A stretch of 64,000 nt of DNA from Pseudisothecium myosuroides (GCA_951799445.1 OX637295.1:10912001-10976000), one strand, 5' to 3'; shown: positions 1-13,313, counted from the first letter of the stretch. Notes: a model not told the origin generated them from the letters alone. Translations and numbers: made by a program.

Positions 1-138
1 GCCCATTTGAGGGAGCTTCTTTACGTTGAATTGTACCTGCTTGGAGCCAGCAAGATGCTGGACCGATCATGGAGTAGCTCAGCGGAGTACATGAGAGTTT
101 TAAGAGCTTTAGTTACCATCATGGTAATGAAAGTATGA
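1..138 (+). CDS. Possible 3' end of a gene running in from outside the window
   Basis: Frame 1 is open from the first base to a TGA at 136-138 (45 codons). The segment is visibly GC-richer than the following AT-rich DNA, which begins right after the stop. The peptide is moderately hydrophobic and basic (it contains LRELLYVELYLLGASK) and I do not recognise a family. With no start, no splice evidence and such a short length it could be a chance open frame. The main support is the compositional change at the stop codon. Confidence 0.22.
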   Translation, partial: AHLRELLYVELYLLGASKMLDRSWSSSAEYMRVLRALVTIMVMKV

Positions 139-253
139 AAAGGAGTTTTTCACTTAGGTCATGACACTTTCATCCACTTTCATCTATTAATGAGTCCGAC
201 TCTCATCCAATCTCAATTATCTCATCAACTTTTATACACTTTTCAATCATTAT

Positions 254-443
254 GGGCAATTTTGTTAAAATGGCAATATTATATTAAAATGGCATGAAAA
301 CAGTTCAGAGCGGCTGTTCTAAATCTATATCTATCCTAGATGGTTTAGAACGGCCGTTTTGAAATCTAGACCTGTCTTAGATGGTGAAAATGGCACACCG
401 TCAAAGTGGCACTTGGAATATTGCCATTTTAATGAAATTGCCC
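254..443. mobile_element. Short MITE with 26-bp inverted ends (family M1, copy 1)
   Basis: The left end GGGCAATTTTGTTAAAATGG is matched in inverted orientation at the right end by CCATTTTAATGAAATTGCCC. Inside, two inverted segments around CTAGGATAG/CTTAGA-type sequence and GGCCGTT flank the centre. A diverged relative lies at about 13150-13313 with the same internal features (CATCTAGGATAGGTATAGAT), which supports a dispersed non-coding element. No coding capacity. The target duplication is not clear. Confidence 0.65.
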
Positions 444-1412
444 ATCATTTCATTTGTTTTCATTTCCTTTAATCAAACTTTACATGTAAGTTCCATTTCA
501 TTCAACTTTATCCCACTTTCACCTAAATATAAATTTGTCCAAATGTCCACACTATGTAAATCACAATTATCCATAATTTGTTCAATTAGTTTGAAAAGTC
601 TTGCACACAAATTCTTGTGCACTAATTGTCTAATCAAATTTGCTTGAGCATTATGTATGATGAATTGTATTTTCAATAATTTAAGATTGGAGTAAACTGG
701 TCACTTTTGTTGGAAGACAAATGAAGGAAGATTCCAATACACCACAAAAAGGTAATTGTATACCATTTGCAAAAGTTACCAAGGTTTAGGATTTTATTAA
801 ATGTCAATTTAGTAATAGTTAGTTAGTTATGGTAGATATTTAGGATACTGGTATTTTGCAAGGGGCATTTTCAAGGTAGCCATTAGCAAAGGCCTTTAAC
901 AATTCAACCCTTAATGGACGTTACGGCCATTTTTTGTTGATGAATGACAAAAAAATCCTTTTAGAATAGGACAGAAGTGCAACTTTTCATCTTCAAAATG
1001 TATGAAAAGAGGTCTTGTACAATAGTTTGACTTCCAATGAGCACTTTTATATTCTTTTAAGACAATGATTCACACAACAACAAAAAGAATGATTTCCACG
1101 GTCACCAGCCCATCTTTTGAGGATTAAGCCTTTTGAAAACCAAATATGGTTTTGCACATTGTAATATTCTATGGACATATTCCGAGACATGTTCATAATC
1201 AGATAGCCAATTTGTTACTACTATGGGGTGCGGGTGTAGTAGTTTGACATCTTGTATTAAATATTTAACTATTTTTTTTAAATGAATTCATTTTATATGC
1301 TAAAATATAAGTATTTTGAAAAAACAGTCTAAATGTTTTTGGCATTTATTTTTAGAAACAACTAAAATTTCTAGCTATCAAAATATCAAATAGTCACATA
1401 CATTATATATAT
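444..1412. other. Gene-less AT-rich stretch
   Basis: Two opposite-strand open frames of 67-88 codons near 381-676 have low-complexity composition and no recognisable domain, so I do not call them genes. I see no RNA gene and no clear regulatory structure here. Confidence 0.5.
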
Positions 1413-1910
1413 GCCACATTTAACTACTTCTGGACTTTTGAAAGTCCAGATTTAACATCGAAAGATAATCATCGAGAAATAACATTAGAGGAGATTTGAG
1501 CCTTTAAAAGATTGCTTTAGGGATGTTCCCGTTGCTCAGAACCAGCCCCCTACTATCAGAATTTAAAAAATTAATTAGTTGAATTAAAAATTAAAACTTT
1601 ATTAAAAAATAAAATAAAATAAAAATATTTAAAAATTAATTAATTATTAATATCTGACGTGGCAATCTCTTGGCCATGTCAGACTAATGATTTGGCAGCG
1701 TTCCCAGAGTTCCCACAGTCCAGGAACTTGCAGTCTTCCAAAGGCCCTAAAATCCTCTAATGTCATTTGGAGATCTCCAAATGCATCAAGAGATCTCTAC
1801 AAAAAATCAAGAGATAATCATCTATACAAACATCAAGATATAATCATCTAGAGATCTCAAGGTGCATTGTCCAGAATTCATTTAATAATCCAGAAGTAGT
1901 TAAATGTGGC
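1413..1910. mobile_element. ~500-bp non-coding element with inverted ends GCCACATTTAACTACTTC
   Basis: The left end begins GCCACATTTAACTACTTCTG and the right end is its inverted counterpart, CAGAAGTAGTTAAATGTGGC. Internal segments also pair: an ATTAGAGGAGATTT-like arm near 1485 against AAATCCTCTAAT near 1750, and TCTGACGTGGCA near 1650 against TGGCCATGTCAGA. Several GAGATCTC-type palindromes occur at about 1770-1860. This is a typical MITE-like foldback layout without coding capacity. Confidence 0.65.
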
Positions 1911-4900
1911 ACATATGAATTATTTCATTTTCCAACAATGTGGCAATTTATTCACAATTGCATGAATGAATTATTGATTTTTCCCTACTTTAGGTGTCTA
2001 CTACTTTGCTAGTATCCTAGTATTCATTCTAAATTTCCTAATTAGTTTTGTATTTTTTGTATTTGAATTTTTTTTAATTTCTAGTTCATTTCTAATACCA
2101 ATTCCTACTTACCATATTTTTTCATTTAAAAGTCCTCATTTTTTCCTAGAATTTTTTCCTCGTTCTAATATAATTGAATTTCCAAACGTTCACTCATTGT
2201 CCTAAAATCTGAATAGCTACCTAACAGAACTCATTCATTCACAATTATGACTTACTTCTTCCTACTACTAGTTTCTAATTTGTGGTTTCACCCAAATTGC
2301 CTTTTTTCACTTAATTCTAAACTGTGAGCTTGTGTGGTGGCTAAGAAGGGTGGTGTATAAATATATTTCATTTGTTTGTAAATTATTGTGATTATGATTT
2401 GTTAGATCTAGGAGTAGTCTAGATTTAGAGATGTGGTGATTGCATGAGTGGTAACAATTATTATTGCATTGTACTTGGTAGAAAAATTGTGTGGCTATTT
2501 GTAGTGCTCATTTCATGTTTAATATGGGATGGCCATATATTTCCCCAAAGTCATTAGTTGACATAAGATGAATGCCATTTTGCATAGTAATTTGATCAAT
2601 ATTGGTTATATTATAGTACAATAATTTATTTAGGTATTTGCATGTGCAAGCTTACTATTGTAAGGTTAGGAAAATTGGTTGTTTTTGTGAACCATAATTG
2701 CTCCAAGGATATTATATATAATATAAATGTTGGCTCGAAGCATTGGAGGTGTATTAAAGAGGTGCTTCTTTTTTGAAGAGGTGGAAGGTGTGTAAGATTG
2801 ATGAGTGGAGTGCCACCTCAGTTAGGAGTGGTAATTACTGGAATCCACTATTTCTTACTATAATAAAGAATGTAATTCCTCAGTAAATGATTTGAAGGTG
2901 TCCTAGCCTCCCAGGTCATGTAGTGCATCTCAAAAAAATTCCAATACAAATGAAATAAGCAGTTTGAAGGCTTCTAAACCAAATTGATCACTTGGGAGTT
3001 GTGTTGTTATATTGGATGTACTTTGTGGAAGGCCATAAATTTGAGAGCTATGATTTTCTTATCAAATTTTTTGATGGAAGCCATGGAATAAAGGATCATG
3101 AAGAAACTATATGCTATCCTTATGCCAATGTTTGGGATGAGCAAGCAGCTAGTGTAAAATGAGCCAATCAAAAGTGGATCTTGACTAGTTGAAATTCAAA
3201 TCATTAGGTATCAAACTAGATGCAATGAAAAGAAGGTGGAAATTGACTAGGCAGTTAAAAAAAGGCAAAAAAATTACGTCTATTTCTTCTAAATAGGTTG
3301 AAAATTGACTGTTCGGAAATAGGAATCATTGGATATGGGAGGATCTCTTGAGGGTGTAGATGGATGTCAACAAAGGCATCTAAAGACAACCAATTATCAA
3401 TATTAGGGTGTATTGGAGACTTCATATGCCTGAGAAACAATCTAAAAGAGCGTCTAAAATTAATAATTCACTTTATAAGAACTAATCAAATATAGTACCT
3501 TCATATGTTGAACTAATTGGCTAATGGATTGAATGAGACTTTGGTGTTTGGCCTAGGTTACATTTAAGCTTAATTAGGTAGTTGAGCATGCAAATTGGTA
3601 CTAATTTGGACAATATAGTTAATAGATGAAGTGGCTCCCTTGATTTGCCATTCATTAGTACTTGACATGAACTAGTGCTTTTTCACATAAGTTGATCTAA
3701 TTTGAACCCTAAAGAAATACTAAGCTAATACAACAATGGCTGAGCCAGAGCTATTTGCAACACTTAAGGAGCTTAGTTTTTGAAATAATTTGAGCCTTGG
3801 AATTTTATAGGAGTTTGAAATTTTGAGGAGTTTCCAAGTTCAATTCCTTCTAATTTCCAAAGACATTTCATTTTTGATAGGTTTTTGTAGAAAAGAAATT
3901 TTGGATATTGGCTAGTTCAAAGTAATTGTGAAAGGAAATTCAACCAATTCATGTGCCACATATGAGGAAAATGAGCTTGGTTCACGTATAAGATGAAGAA
4001 AAAATTAGCTAGTTCAAATTCACTACCAAAGAAAAATGATTGCTTTCATTAGATGGAAAAAGGCAAGAATTGAACAAAATCAAGGCTTGGCTGGACATAC
4101 TCTTCAGCAGCCAAATTTGAGCCTAAATTTTCTACGTATTTCCCGGACACTGTCCATTGCATAGTCTTGTATCAATTATTAGTAGTTAATATTGTATGGT
4201 TGTAGGGATTTTATTAGTAGTTGACATTGTTTGGTTAGTTTATTCATAATTATGTCTTTTGTAGATTTGTGTTTTGTGAAGGTATCATTTGGATTTCAAG
4301 ATATGGATATGATTCATGCTAATAGAATATAGGAATGCTTTCATTGATTTGTCCTTATAATGGATATTATTGAATTAAATATAAGCTATATGAGATATTT
4401 TTATTGCTAGGTAAAAAGACCCCCTAGAGTTAAGTCAATGGGGAATATATGGATCTTGAACGCCTCCAAGCAATGGACTCCTAATTTAGATGCTCAAAAT
4501 TGCCCCCAAAGCCCCAACACAAAATGGGTGCAACATAAAAAATTCCCTAAAATGCTACTTTTTACACCACACCATCATTCACCATCTATCCTACTAGAAG
4601 TCTAGAGCACATTCTATGCCCAATCTACCCTTAAAATTGTACTTATAGCACAACCATGGATCTTAAATGAGACCTAACTAATAAATCTAGCCTGCAACTT
4701 ATGCATACAACACACTCTTGAAATTCCAAATGCATTGACTCAATGTATTGCAATTCCATCTAAGTTCCCAGGTTTGCTCTTGTGACAACTTTTCCTTGAA
4801 GATCACCATTAAGGCACCAAAATAGGCCCTAAATGAGACCTAACCAAAAATTCCAGCACACCACTCATCTCTACAACACTCTAAAAATTCCACCATTCAT

Positions 4901-5196
4901 TGACTCTAGTTAGCATTCTTTCCAAGATTACATGGTTCAATCCCAAGTGTTCTAAATTCTTCTTGCAATTTGTTTTAGACCACAACCATCACAATTTCAT
5001 AGCCATACATGCACAATTAACCATGACCCCTCATATTTTCATTAGATCCTTCAATCCCTAAGGAAGTGCTTCAAGCAAAAGTAAGCTCTAAATGTGAGGA
5101 AGCAATTCTTTATGTTTTTTGGGTGATTAATTCACCATTTATAATGCTATGGCTATGCAAATATTTTATACAACGCCTTTTATTCTAAGAATATAC
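1911..5196. other. Gene-less AT-rich stretch
   Basis: Unstructured AT-rich sequence. The only coding-like hint is a 60-odd codon open frame ending at 3161, listed separately. I see no tRNA, rRNA or array, and short frames such as the 61-codon one at 3255-3440 on the minus strand look random. Confidence 0.5.
2968..3161 (+). pseudogene. Possible decayed coding remnant
   Basis: Between two TGA stops one plus-strand frame stays open for about 64 codons and translates to a coding-like peptide (for example WMYFVEGHKFESYDFLIKFF and later DHEETICYPYANVWDEQ). It has no Met start, and the sequence after the TGA at 3159-3161 fragments quickly into stops in all frames. The composition suggests an old transposon or gene relic, but I do not recognise a family. 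It could equally be chance in AT-rich DNA. Confidence 0.18.
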
Positions 5197-5972
5197 CCCC
5201 TCCATCCCGAAATAAATCCCAGGTTTCCTGGAAATGGCTAGATTAGTGCGTGAGTTGCTGTCACTCTCAAGGGATTGGGTAGTTACTTAGTATAGCATCT
5301 AGTCAAACCCACTAGGCATAAACAAATGAAAGGTCATAGTGAAGTGGCGGAAGTTGAAAAGACCTAGTGAAATTAACAAATTGTAGCCCTTTTGGGAACT
5401 CCGGTGGTATCCATTTTGGTCAATCTTCCACTATGGCTAGTGCAGTGGCGTTCCACAACATCCTTAGTATTCCATTCCGGAAAGGTCCTGTGATCAACTT
5501 GTTTGATCAACGAGCAAGCGAGTCAACTCCGTGAACCCCTATGAATGTTGTTCAAGAAGTTTTGATCTTAATCAAAGTGTGATTGTGCTACGTAAGGTTG
5601 AGAACTTCCTATCGATCATAATCTACAATTGAAGTGCATGCAATTGAAGTACAATTAATTGATCAACTCCTGCAAATTCAATTGTGTTCAACTCTAGTGA
5701 TACTAGTTTGATAACTTGAGTCACTGAGTCACCTAAGTCCGATTTGAGTTCTGACCAACTTGGCGGTTCCAATTCGGATCAAGTTTGGCAATTTCAATTT
5801 GATCAATACTTAAGTAATTCCTGTTCTTTCAACTTCAGCAACTCCTGTTTGATCACCTTCGGCGATTTCAATTTGATTATGGAAGGCCACAAAGATTTCA
5901 TTTGTTGAATCATAGAAACATCAAATTTAATTTGGGACAAGTATATTTGGAAACTCCGGATTTATTTTGGGA
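5197..5972. mobile_element. Stowaway-like MITE (~775 bp)
   Basis: The left end reads CCCCCTCCATCCCGAAATAA and the right end reads TTATTTTGGGACGGAAGGAG, the inverted counterpart. This matches the CTCCCTCCGTCCC-type end known from plant Stowaway (Tc1/mariner-derived) elements. The TA target duplication expected for Stowaway is present on the left (TA before CCCC) but not clean on the right. The interior (about 5480-5880) carries loosely repeated TTGATCAACT/CAATTTGAT phrases and no coding frame. Confidence 0.6.
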
Positions 5973-6187
5973 CGGAAGGAGTTTGACCTAAACAAGAAGA
6001 TAAAAGCCACCACAATTATGGCAACAGACCACCTCTCACTAAAACAGCTGCCACTTCCTTATTTAAGCTCAGGACAAATCAGAAGGGGACAAATCAGCCT
6101 TCAAGATGACTTCCATAATCCTCTATCTTTCACCCATTGTGCTCATAAAACAAATGAACCTACTCAACAAATTGTCCTATAGGGCCA

Positions 6188-6816
6188 TTGCATGAAACAC
6201 TTGTACTATTTTTTGTCACACGATGCATGCTAATTAGTTTTTTGGCTATAACTTTTGTGATCTAGCTCCAAATGATTCAAAATTTATAGACAAGAACCTG
6301 ATGCCTATTATAAACCTTATAAAAAAATTATTTAAAAAAAATTAATATCTAAAAATAGCCCCCTATAATATGTCACATTTTCCAATTTAAAGGTTTTTAG
6401 TACTATTTAGTATCCAAAAAAATGAAATTTGGAAGAGATGGTCTTCTACTAGGCTTGTAGCTATAATCCAAAGTAATTCTAAAAATAATTAATTCTATGC
6501 CATGTAGAAGTCCACAAAGTGCGCTTCTTTCTGCTTGCATTTTGAAACACATAAAACATTATTTTGGTGGGTTTTTTTTGTAAATGACCATCCATAGAGT
6601 TGTTACAAATGGCCAATTTTTTTTTAATTTTCTAGTTCTTCTACTTATAGAATTTTTCTCTGCGTTTCCTTTGGTGGTTACCTTCATCTTAAAGGTGTGT
6701 ACATTAGTCATATTTTTTTAATTTTTTAGAAATTATTTTTCTATTTTTAAAATACACTAGAAAAAAATCATGAATACTATTCAAAACGCAACAAAATTGG
6801 CAAGTGTTTCGTGCAA
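6188..6816. mobile_element. MITE family M2, copy 1 (inverted ends TTGCANGAAACACTTGTACT)
   Basis: The left end is TTGCATGAAACACTTGTACT and the right end CAAGTGTTTCGTGCAA. The interior (about 6300-6480) matches the reverse complement of 18660-18780, including an arm reading CTTCTACTAG and a GGGGGCTATTTTT tract, so the copy at 18252-18923 is the same family in opposite orientation. Non-coding. Confidence 0.6.
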
Positions 6817-7960
6817 TCATCCTACACGGGTTTTTTCCGCAATCTCTCACAATTCATGCTTTGAATGTCCATGAAATGTTCACAATTCTAAAAAAAATAT
6901 GCCTACTCTCCAAACACATAGTATAAAATTTGAGAGAGAGAGAGAGAGGGCTTTAAACCCTAATTTTTCCTATAACCAAACTCTATAACGGACTAATGTT
7001 TATAACTACTTTCATCCACTTCTAATTTACTGTTAATTAGCTAAATAAAACTATCTAAAAATGTCAAATTAATGCAAATTGCGCTATATTATATTGTAAA
7101 TGTGCTAGTTTAGTGTTAATTGTGTTATTTTAGTGTTAAACATCCTAAATTACTGTAAAAAGTCTGTTTTAGTGTTTCCCTCACTATTTTAGTATCTAAT
7201 AGCAATTTTGATTATACTAACTTCTTTTGCGTTTTTTCTTATTTCTTCTTATTTGTGATTTTCAATTTTTTTTTAGTTTCATTTTCTACTTCTAGTCTTT
7301 TGTTTTTAATTCATTTTTTTTCTATTTTCTATTTTTTTTTGTTTGTAATTTAATTATAATCCCATTTCTTACCTATTGTATTTTGGTTTCATTTTGGTTT
7401 TGTATTTTTTGTGTTTTTTTATCTTTTGTGTTTTTATTTTATCCTAATTTCATTTTCCTATTTAGTGATATTTTGGTGTTTATTTCATCATCATTTTATT
7501 GTTAGCCTAATTTGTTACTCTACCAAATCTTGTTTAATTCTCCATTGCCTAAGGCCTATTTGAGTGCAAAAACATCATTGCTTTTGAAGTATTATAGATC
7601 TAAATGTCACTAAGTAATAGAGATCTCAACCATACAATCTTTTAATGTACTTCTTTTAGATGACGTGAATCAAGTTTGGAGTCATTTGGCCATGTAGATT
7701 GCAAGATTTTAATGTTTCAATGTTAAAAAAGGATGCTTAAATTTTCCTAGAAACACATTTGGAGGAGAAATTCGATCTCTAAACCTACTCAAATGAATAA
7801 ACTTTAAAATATTAAGTGATTCAAAACTAGCATACAAGCACATTGGTGAAAGAAAATATCATCAATTGACTCATTGTGTCTGCAAAATGGCTTTCAAATG
7901 TGAAAAAACAAGCAAGAAAAGTTGCAAAAAACACATCTAAGGTTGAACCTCCTTCTACTA
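6817..7960. other. Gene-less AT-rich stretch with short simple repeats
   Basis: Contains a (GA)n microsatellite at about 6933-6948 and long T-rich runs at 7200-7450. I see no gene or structured repeat. Confidence 0.5.
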
Positions 7961-7964
7961 AAAT

Positions 7965-8470
7965 ACTTCTTAGTCATTCATAACTTCTTGGATTGATATG
8001 AAAATTTAGCCTTATAAACTAGACTAATATGCACAACTCTTACAAAAACAATTATTGAAAACGGCCCGGAAAACGGACATTGTATGAAGGAGAAACAAGC
8101 CACCAAAGTATGCTATAATCCAAAAATGTCCGGCATTTGAACTTCAAATTGCTCCCAAACATTCAAAACAACTTGGATTGACATGAAAATTTTACCACAA
8201 TAACTAAACTTCAAGGAAAAAATAATTTAACAAATTTTGAGTGAAAACAAACATTGAATGAAGGCGATACAAGCCCCCAAAGTTGCAGCCTTCAATTGCA
8301 GTTTGGTGAACTCAAATTGAACTTGTGAACTTCGATTGGCTTTCAAGGAATCATTATATCTTGGATCATTTTTAAAGTTTTATCACATAAACTAGAAGAA
8401 AGAGCACAAATTTTCCAACAAGTTTTATTGAATTTGGACATTGAATGCAAAAGTTATATCACTTTGAATT
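7965..8470. repeat. Degenerate ~180-bp repeat, about three units
   Basis: The phrases TTGGATTGATATGAAAATTT, TTGGATTGACATGAAAATTT and TTGGATCATTTTTAAAGTTT recur at about 7990, 8170 and 8360. Each is followed by an ACTAGA/ACTAAAC segment and then GGACATTGTATGAAGG, AACATTGAATGAAGGCG or GGACATTGAATGC. This suggests an old tandem triplication. There is no coding potential. Confidence 0.4.
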
Positions 8471-9625
8471 GGACTTGAGACTATGTGAGGACTCTTTTGG
8501 TCCCCTTAGACAATGAAGAGTTAACATTTTTTTAATTTTAAATTCCCATTTTTTCCTTAGAATTTTTCCCTCATTCTCTCTTAATGGCATTTTCTAACAC
8601 TTTTCCCTAACCTCTCCATATTCCTATTCCTATGTACTAAAAACTCCCTAATTAACTATTGGTTGTAGTTAAATCCTGAGTGCTAACACTTCCGGGCTTA
8701 TAAATTCCCGCACAATACTTACATTTTTCATTTACTAAAAAATAAAACATTATAGTGGTTTACAAGCTATAAATATTTAAGTTTTAATTTTGGTTTATAT
8801 GGACATCCAATTATTGCAAATTCACTTATTTCTAGGTCCACACATACCCATTGGCTAGAATTTGTGTATTTAATTTATTTGATTGTAATTGTATGGATTC
8901 AAGATTTATTGCTAAAGTGGCTAAGCCACGCATCTCTATTTGCAGCTAAGATCATTGTGCATTTTGATGTGCAAAAGGTATATCCTAGATAGTCTCTTTG
9001 TAGCCATCAAAGTAGTGGTTTTATGAATATAATGAATTGATAATTTTGGACTAGGTAGATCTCTTTGTATATTATCCTCTAATATGGGTACTAGTTTAGT
9101 TGTACCAATGTATTCACTTGAGAATGTAGTGGTGGGGTTGGTGTAACATATAAGTTATCAACTAGGTATACTGCATCTTAAAGAATATTCCAAATTGCTC
9201 ATATATGCTAGTAACTCTTGGATGGTCTATAGAGTCAAAGGCATTTTTAAAATCTATGTAAATTATATTTATATCTTGTGATGTGAGTTTGACGTCTTGA
9301 AGTGTAGAGATTAGTTTTGAAGTTGCCAAGCTATGCATCTTTCTTCACAATTTCCTTTTTGGCTATTATATTATAAGATTTGGAATTCTTTCTTGTAATT
9401 AGCTAGTAACAATTACAATTTGTTGGGGTATAGTTTGTACATATAGTTTGCTTCAAAGTAATTTGTTTATACTTAGTGAGAAGTGTGGGGTCTTATTTTC
9501 TGTATAGGAAAATGGTAAGACTATTTTTTCAATATTGTGATATTTTTATGTTTATAGCAATGTAAGAAGAATAGATACATAGTAGGTCATAGAATTTGTT
9601 AGATATGTTTTTGAGTATGGAGTCT

Positions 9626-9710
9626 AGTATTGTCAATATTGTCAATATTGTCAATATTGTTAGTATTGACAGTATTATCAATATTGTCAGCATTGTCAAG
9701 TCCTCAGTTT
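9626..9710. repeat. 9-bp minisatellite (TATTGTCAA)n
   Basis: About eight to nine degenerate copies of TATTGTCAA, with TTAGTATTGACAG variants. The leucine/isoleucine/threonine-periodic minus-strand frame across it (9529-9717) is a translation artefact of this repeat. Confidence 0.8.
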
Positions 9711-9839
9711 TTTGCATTGGCTAGGTTTTTAGTATTATCTTGAATGATTGTCAATCAAATCTCATGGATATGGTGGCATTTTCAATATTCTAAAAGTAAA
9801 ATATGCGGTCAAATTCTAAGAGTAAAATACAAAATTGTA

Positions 9840-10555
9840 TATATAATCCCACTAGACCTTTAAGAGTGAATGGGTAGTTGAGACGAAGATTCCTCATAAA
9901 ATCTAATAGGTGGTTTGAGTTATGATTGAAGGAGAAGGTTTTATGGGAGACTATCAATCCATACCTATGGATCATGTGATTTAAACTTACATTGAATAAA
10001 TTTGGACCCACACAAAGTTTGTATCTTCTTCAAAGAAAATAGACGATAATCAAATAAATAGCTTAGGCAGTCATAATTGAAGGAAAAAGTTCAATAATAG
10101 ATTATCAATCTATACCTCAGGATCTTATGAATGATCTAATTGACTTCAAATAATCTTGGGCCCACAACACAGTTTGTATCTTCTTGAAAGAAAGTTGAGG
10201 GTAACTAAATAGGTGGCTCAAGTGGTTATGATTGGAATAAAAGGTTCAATAATAGAATACCAATCCATAGCTTGTGACCTTGTGATCTAATTGACATCAA
10301 ATAATCTTGGGCCCACAACAGAGTATGTACCCTCCTGAAAGAGAGTTGAAGGTAACTGAATAGGTGGCTTAGACAATCATGATTGGAGGAGAAGGATCTT
10401 GTGGTCTAAATTCACATCAAATAAATTTAGACCTACAAAATTTTTATATATTTGTCTAAGAAAATTGAGGATAATTGAATAAACGGCTTGGGCAGTCAAG
10501 GTTTAAGGAAAAGGTTCAATAACCAATTATCAATCCATACCCACTTTTAACTAGT
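9840..10555. repeat. Tandem repeat of ~150-bp unit, about five diverged copies
   Basis: Landmarks recur at ~150-bp spacing. AATAGGTGGYTYRAG-type sequence lies at about 9908, 10057, 10207 and 10358. GGGCCCACAAC followed by GTTTGTATCTTCTT lies at about 9999, 10157 and 10307, with a further variant near 10426. The last unit is shortened by about 30 bp. The copies are strongly diverged from each other, so the array is old. No gene lies in it. Confidence 0.7.
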
Positions 10556-12104
10556 ACAAAGCCTTTGAAATCATGCAAGGATATTGTGGTACTTTGCATG
10601 AGCATTGAGGGGGTTGGTCTAGCTGATTGTCATATGGTGGCACTATTGGTCAATTAGATTTAGCTTGTTGTTTACATATTTCATTTGCAATTTTTTGTGG
10701 GTTGGTAATTAATTTATCATATTTATTATGTATTCAATCTAGTAGGGGAGTATACAAATTTTTGAAGATAGTTTTATGTATTTTTTTTGGTTGAATTTTG
10801 AGAATGTGGTGGTAGTTCCTATGTCTTAAAATATGACAGCTGTTTTTTGTATTTTACAAAAAAAAATAGTCTTATTTTGAGACAAAGGAAATATTTGACA
10901 ATAGATTATTTGCATTTGATATGATTTTGTTTTTGGATGATTGTTCTAACGTCTTCTTTTTGCTTATTTTGCCAAAGTAACTTAACTATGTAAGGATGAA
11001 GGCTATCGGACCATGTGGTCAAATCTCAAAATCCTTTGCTTGGTATCCTCCATTTTGTTGCCAATTATAAATAAAATATTTTATTTCTAATTTTCAAAGA
11101 TGAAGTTACATGCCCCGTATATATATTGTAATATTTTCAATTTTTTGGGAAAAATCTCAAATTATAATGTACAAGATAAAACATTTTTTCACTTACCAGA
11201 ATAAAAGTTTTAATAACAAAAAAAGTCTTTCTATAATATTCATTGATGCATTTATAAAACAAAAAATTTACTTCATATTACGCTTAATAACGTTTTTATT
11301 GTTTCTAAAGCTTTTGTACATCATGTTGTTAATTCACCATACATAAGGCATGTCACATACTCACATCTCTTCAAAGAAAGTAGAACTATGACATGTCTCT
11401 TATTGTATTTGGATACAAAGAGTTATGACAATTCATTTCTAAAATTCTAAAGAAAATACATCTCTTTAATAACATAACACATTAACACTTATTATAAAAT
11501 ATTAATTATCTTGAAAAAGGGTTAATTAGATCTCAAGAAGACTTTATTGTAGGCCTTCATTCACTTTTTTACTTCTTTGCTTTGGTGTTAAAATTAACCA
11601 ATCTAAACCATTCTATAGATAGATAGAAATTATATATACAATAGATATTTATATTATATTTATTTAATCACTAAGTATTCTAGTATTTAAAGAATCCAAA
11701 CTCCATCAAGAATTCAAGACTCAAGCTTGAATTTAAAAATAAAAACAAAAACTTATTTGTTAATATTTAAAGACAATTGCCTAAGATTCAAACTTGAAGT
11801 GAGATTTGAAAAGCCAAATTCTTTCGAATCAATGGAGTTTGAAAACAAGCATGCACTGTGACATGGCTATGAAATAGAAAAGATTAATGGGGAAAACAAA
11901 GCCATCTTAATGCTATGTGACAATTCATGCCAATCTAAAGAAGATTTATTTACATCAATGGACAATTGGAAGACTTATGAATGCACCACTTTAGATTAAA
12001 TATCTTGAAAGAAAGGATATGCTGATTTGTGATCATATGGGGTGTAAAAGTGAGAATTTAGATGGGGTCAAGGAACAATTGAGGCTTACATCCTACAAAA
12101 ACCA
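10556..12104. other. Gene-less AT-rich stretch
   Basis: No coding region, RNA gene or organised repeat is visible. The 78-codon frame at 11110-11346 is rich in Phe, Ile and Lys as expected from random AT-rich DNA. Confidence 0.5.
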
Positions 12105-12770
12105 CTTAAAACTGCCATTTTTATTGAAAGAGCACAAATTTTTTTTTTTTTTTTTTTTTGCATATCTAACCATAGGATCTTATACGAGACTAGTGTAAAA
12201 ATGTATGAAAGAAATTTGAGAAACTTTGACCTCATAGATTGCAAAATATTTTCATTTAAAGTGAAGAAAACAAATTTTTATGCACCTTGTTCAAATAGAT
12301 TTTTTTGGCTTTGAACCTTCTTAACTTCAAATTTTTGTTCTATTAATTTTGAATTTTTTATATTTAAAAATTGAGCTGAGAGTTAAGAATTTTCTTTAAA
12401 GAAAAATCACACTTAATTTTTATTCATTAAAAATTTGTTAAAGAGAAGTAGGTTCAAGATGGAAGGGAAAATAAAACTATTAATAGCTCTAAGGTGGATG
12501 CCTTGATTGCCCAAAAAACAAGATTGTTCATACTTTTCCTACAAAAAATCTAAATCAAATTTCAAATCAAATTTGGATTTTTTGTACCATAAATTTTCCC
12601 CTCGGGGACCAATTGAAATAAAAATTATATTTCTAGAAAGGTATTTTATTTTTCTATCTTCATTAAAATGTTTAGAAAATTATTACAAATATTGAAACCG
12701 TAGGAACCTATTGAAAATCCATTTTGTCCCCCACAAGGGGACACTGGGATTTTAGCCTTTTAGGGATTAA
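12105..12770. mobile_element. TTAA-bounded host repeat, copy C (truncated)
   Basis: The right end, CTTTTAGGGATTAA at 12757-12770, matches the right end of the copy at 60002-60925. The interior follows the same order: CTAACCATAGGATCTTA near 12170, a TTGGCTTTGAACCTTCTTAA segment near 12308, CCCAAAAAACAAGATTGT near 12510, then TTTCTATCTTCA. It is shorter than the other copies, so it is partly deleted. A poly-T run (12140-12160) lies inside. Non-coding. Confidence 0.6.
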
Positions 12771-13149
12771 GGTTGAACTTTGAAGTGACTAAGTGGCTAC
12801 AATAAGAATATATGAGTCTACACTTCTTAGATGCAAGTGCATCAAAGATCATAGCCATCATTAGAACTTCAATATTTTGATGGGCTTATGAAATATTTTA
12901 GATGCGAGGCTAATTAAGATGAATAAAACTACAATCATAGAGCCTTAAATCTTAAATTATTCATTTAAATCTAGTAGAATTTATAGAATTTAAAGGCAGT
13001 ACACTTAAAAAGTTTAATAGAAATCCATACCTTCAATTGATATTACTTTCATTTACATTTATTCATGAGTAAAAGAGGGATTTAAAATTTTCACTTTCTT
13101 TTAGGAACATGTTGTAATAATTCTGTTTTAATGGTGGTATTCCACTTGC

Positions 13150-13313
13150 CATTTTGACAACGTGCCATTTTGACCATCTAGGATAGGTATAGATTTCAGA
13201 TTGTGCGGTTTGAACTATCTAGGACAAATATAGATTATAGATTGGGCGGTCTGAATTGTAAAAGTGCCAAAGTTTTGGATTTCCGGAATGGCACCATTTT
13301 AACGAAATTTGCC
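13150..13313. mobile_element. MITE family M1, copy 2 (diverged)
   Basis: Shares with 254-443 the internal phrases CATCTAGGATAGGTATAGAT and GGCGGTCTGAA, and the flanking GTGCCATTTTGAC / ATGGCACCATTTTAACGAAA arms that pair in inverted orientation. The ends are more decayed than in copy 1. Confidence 0.5.
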
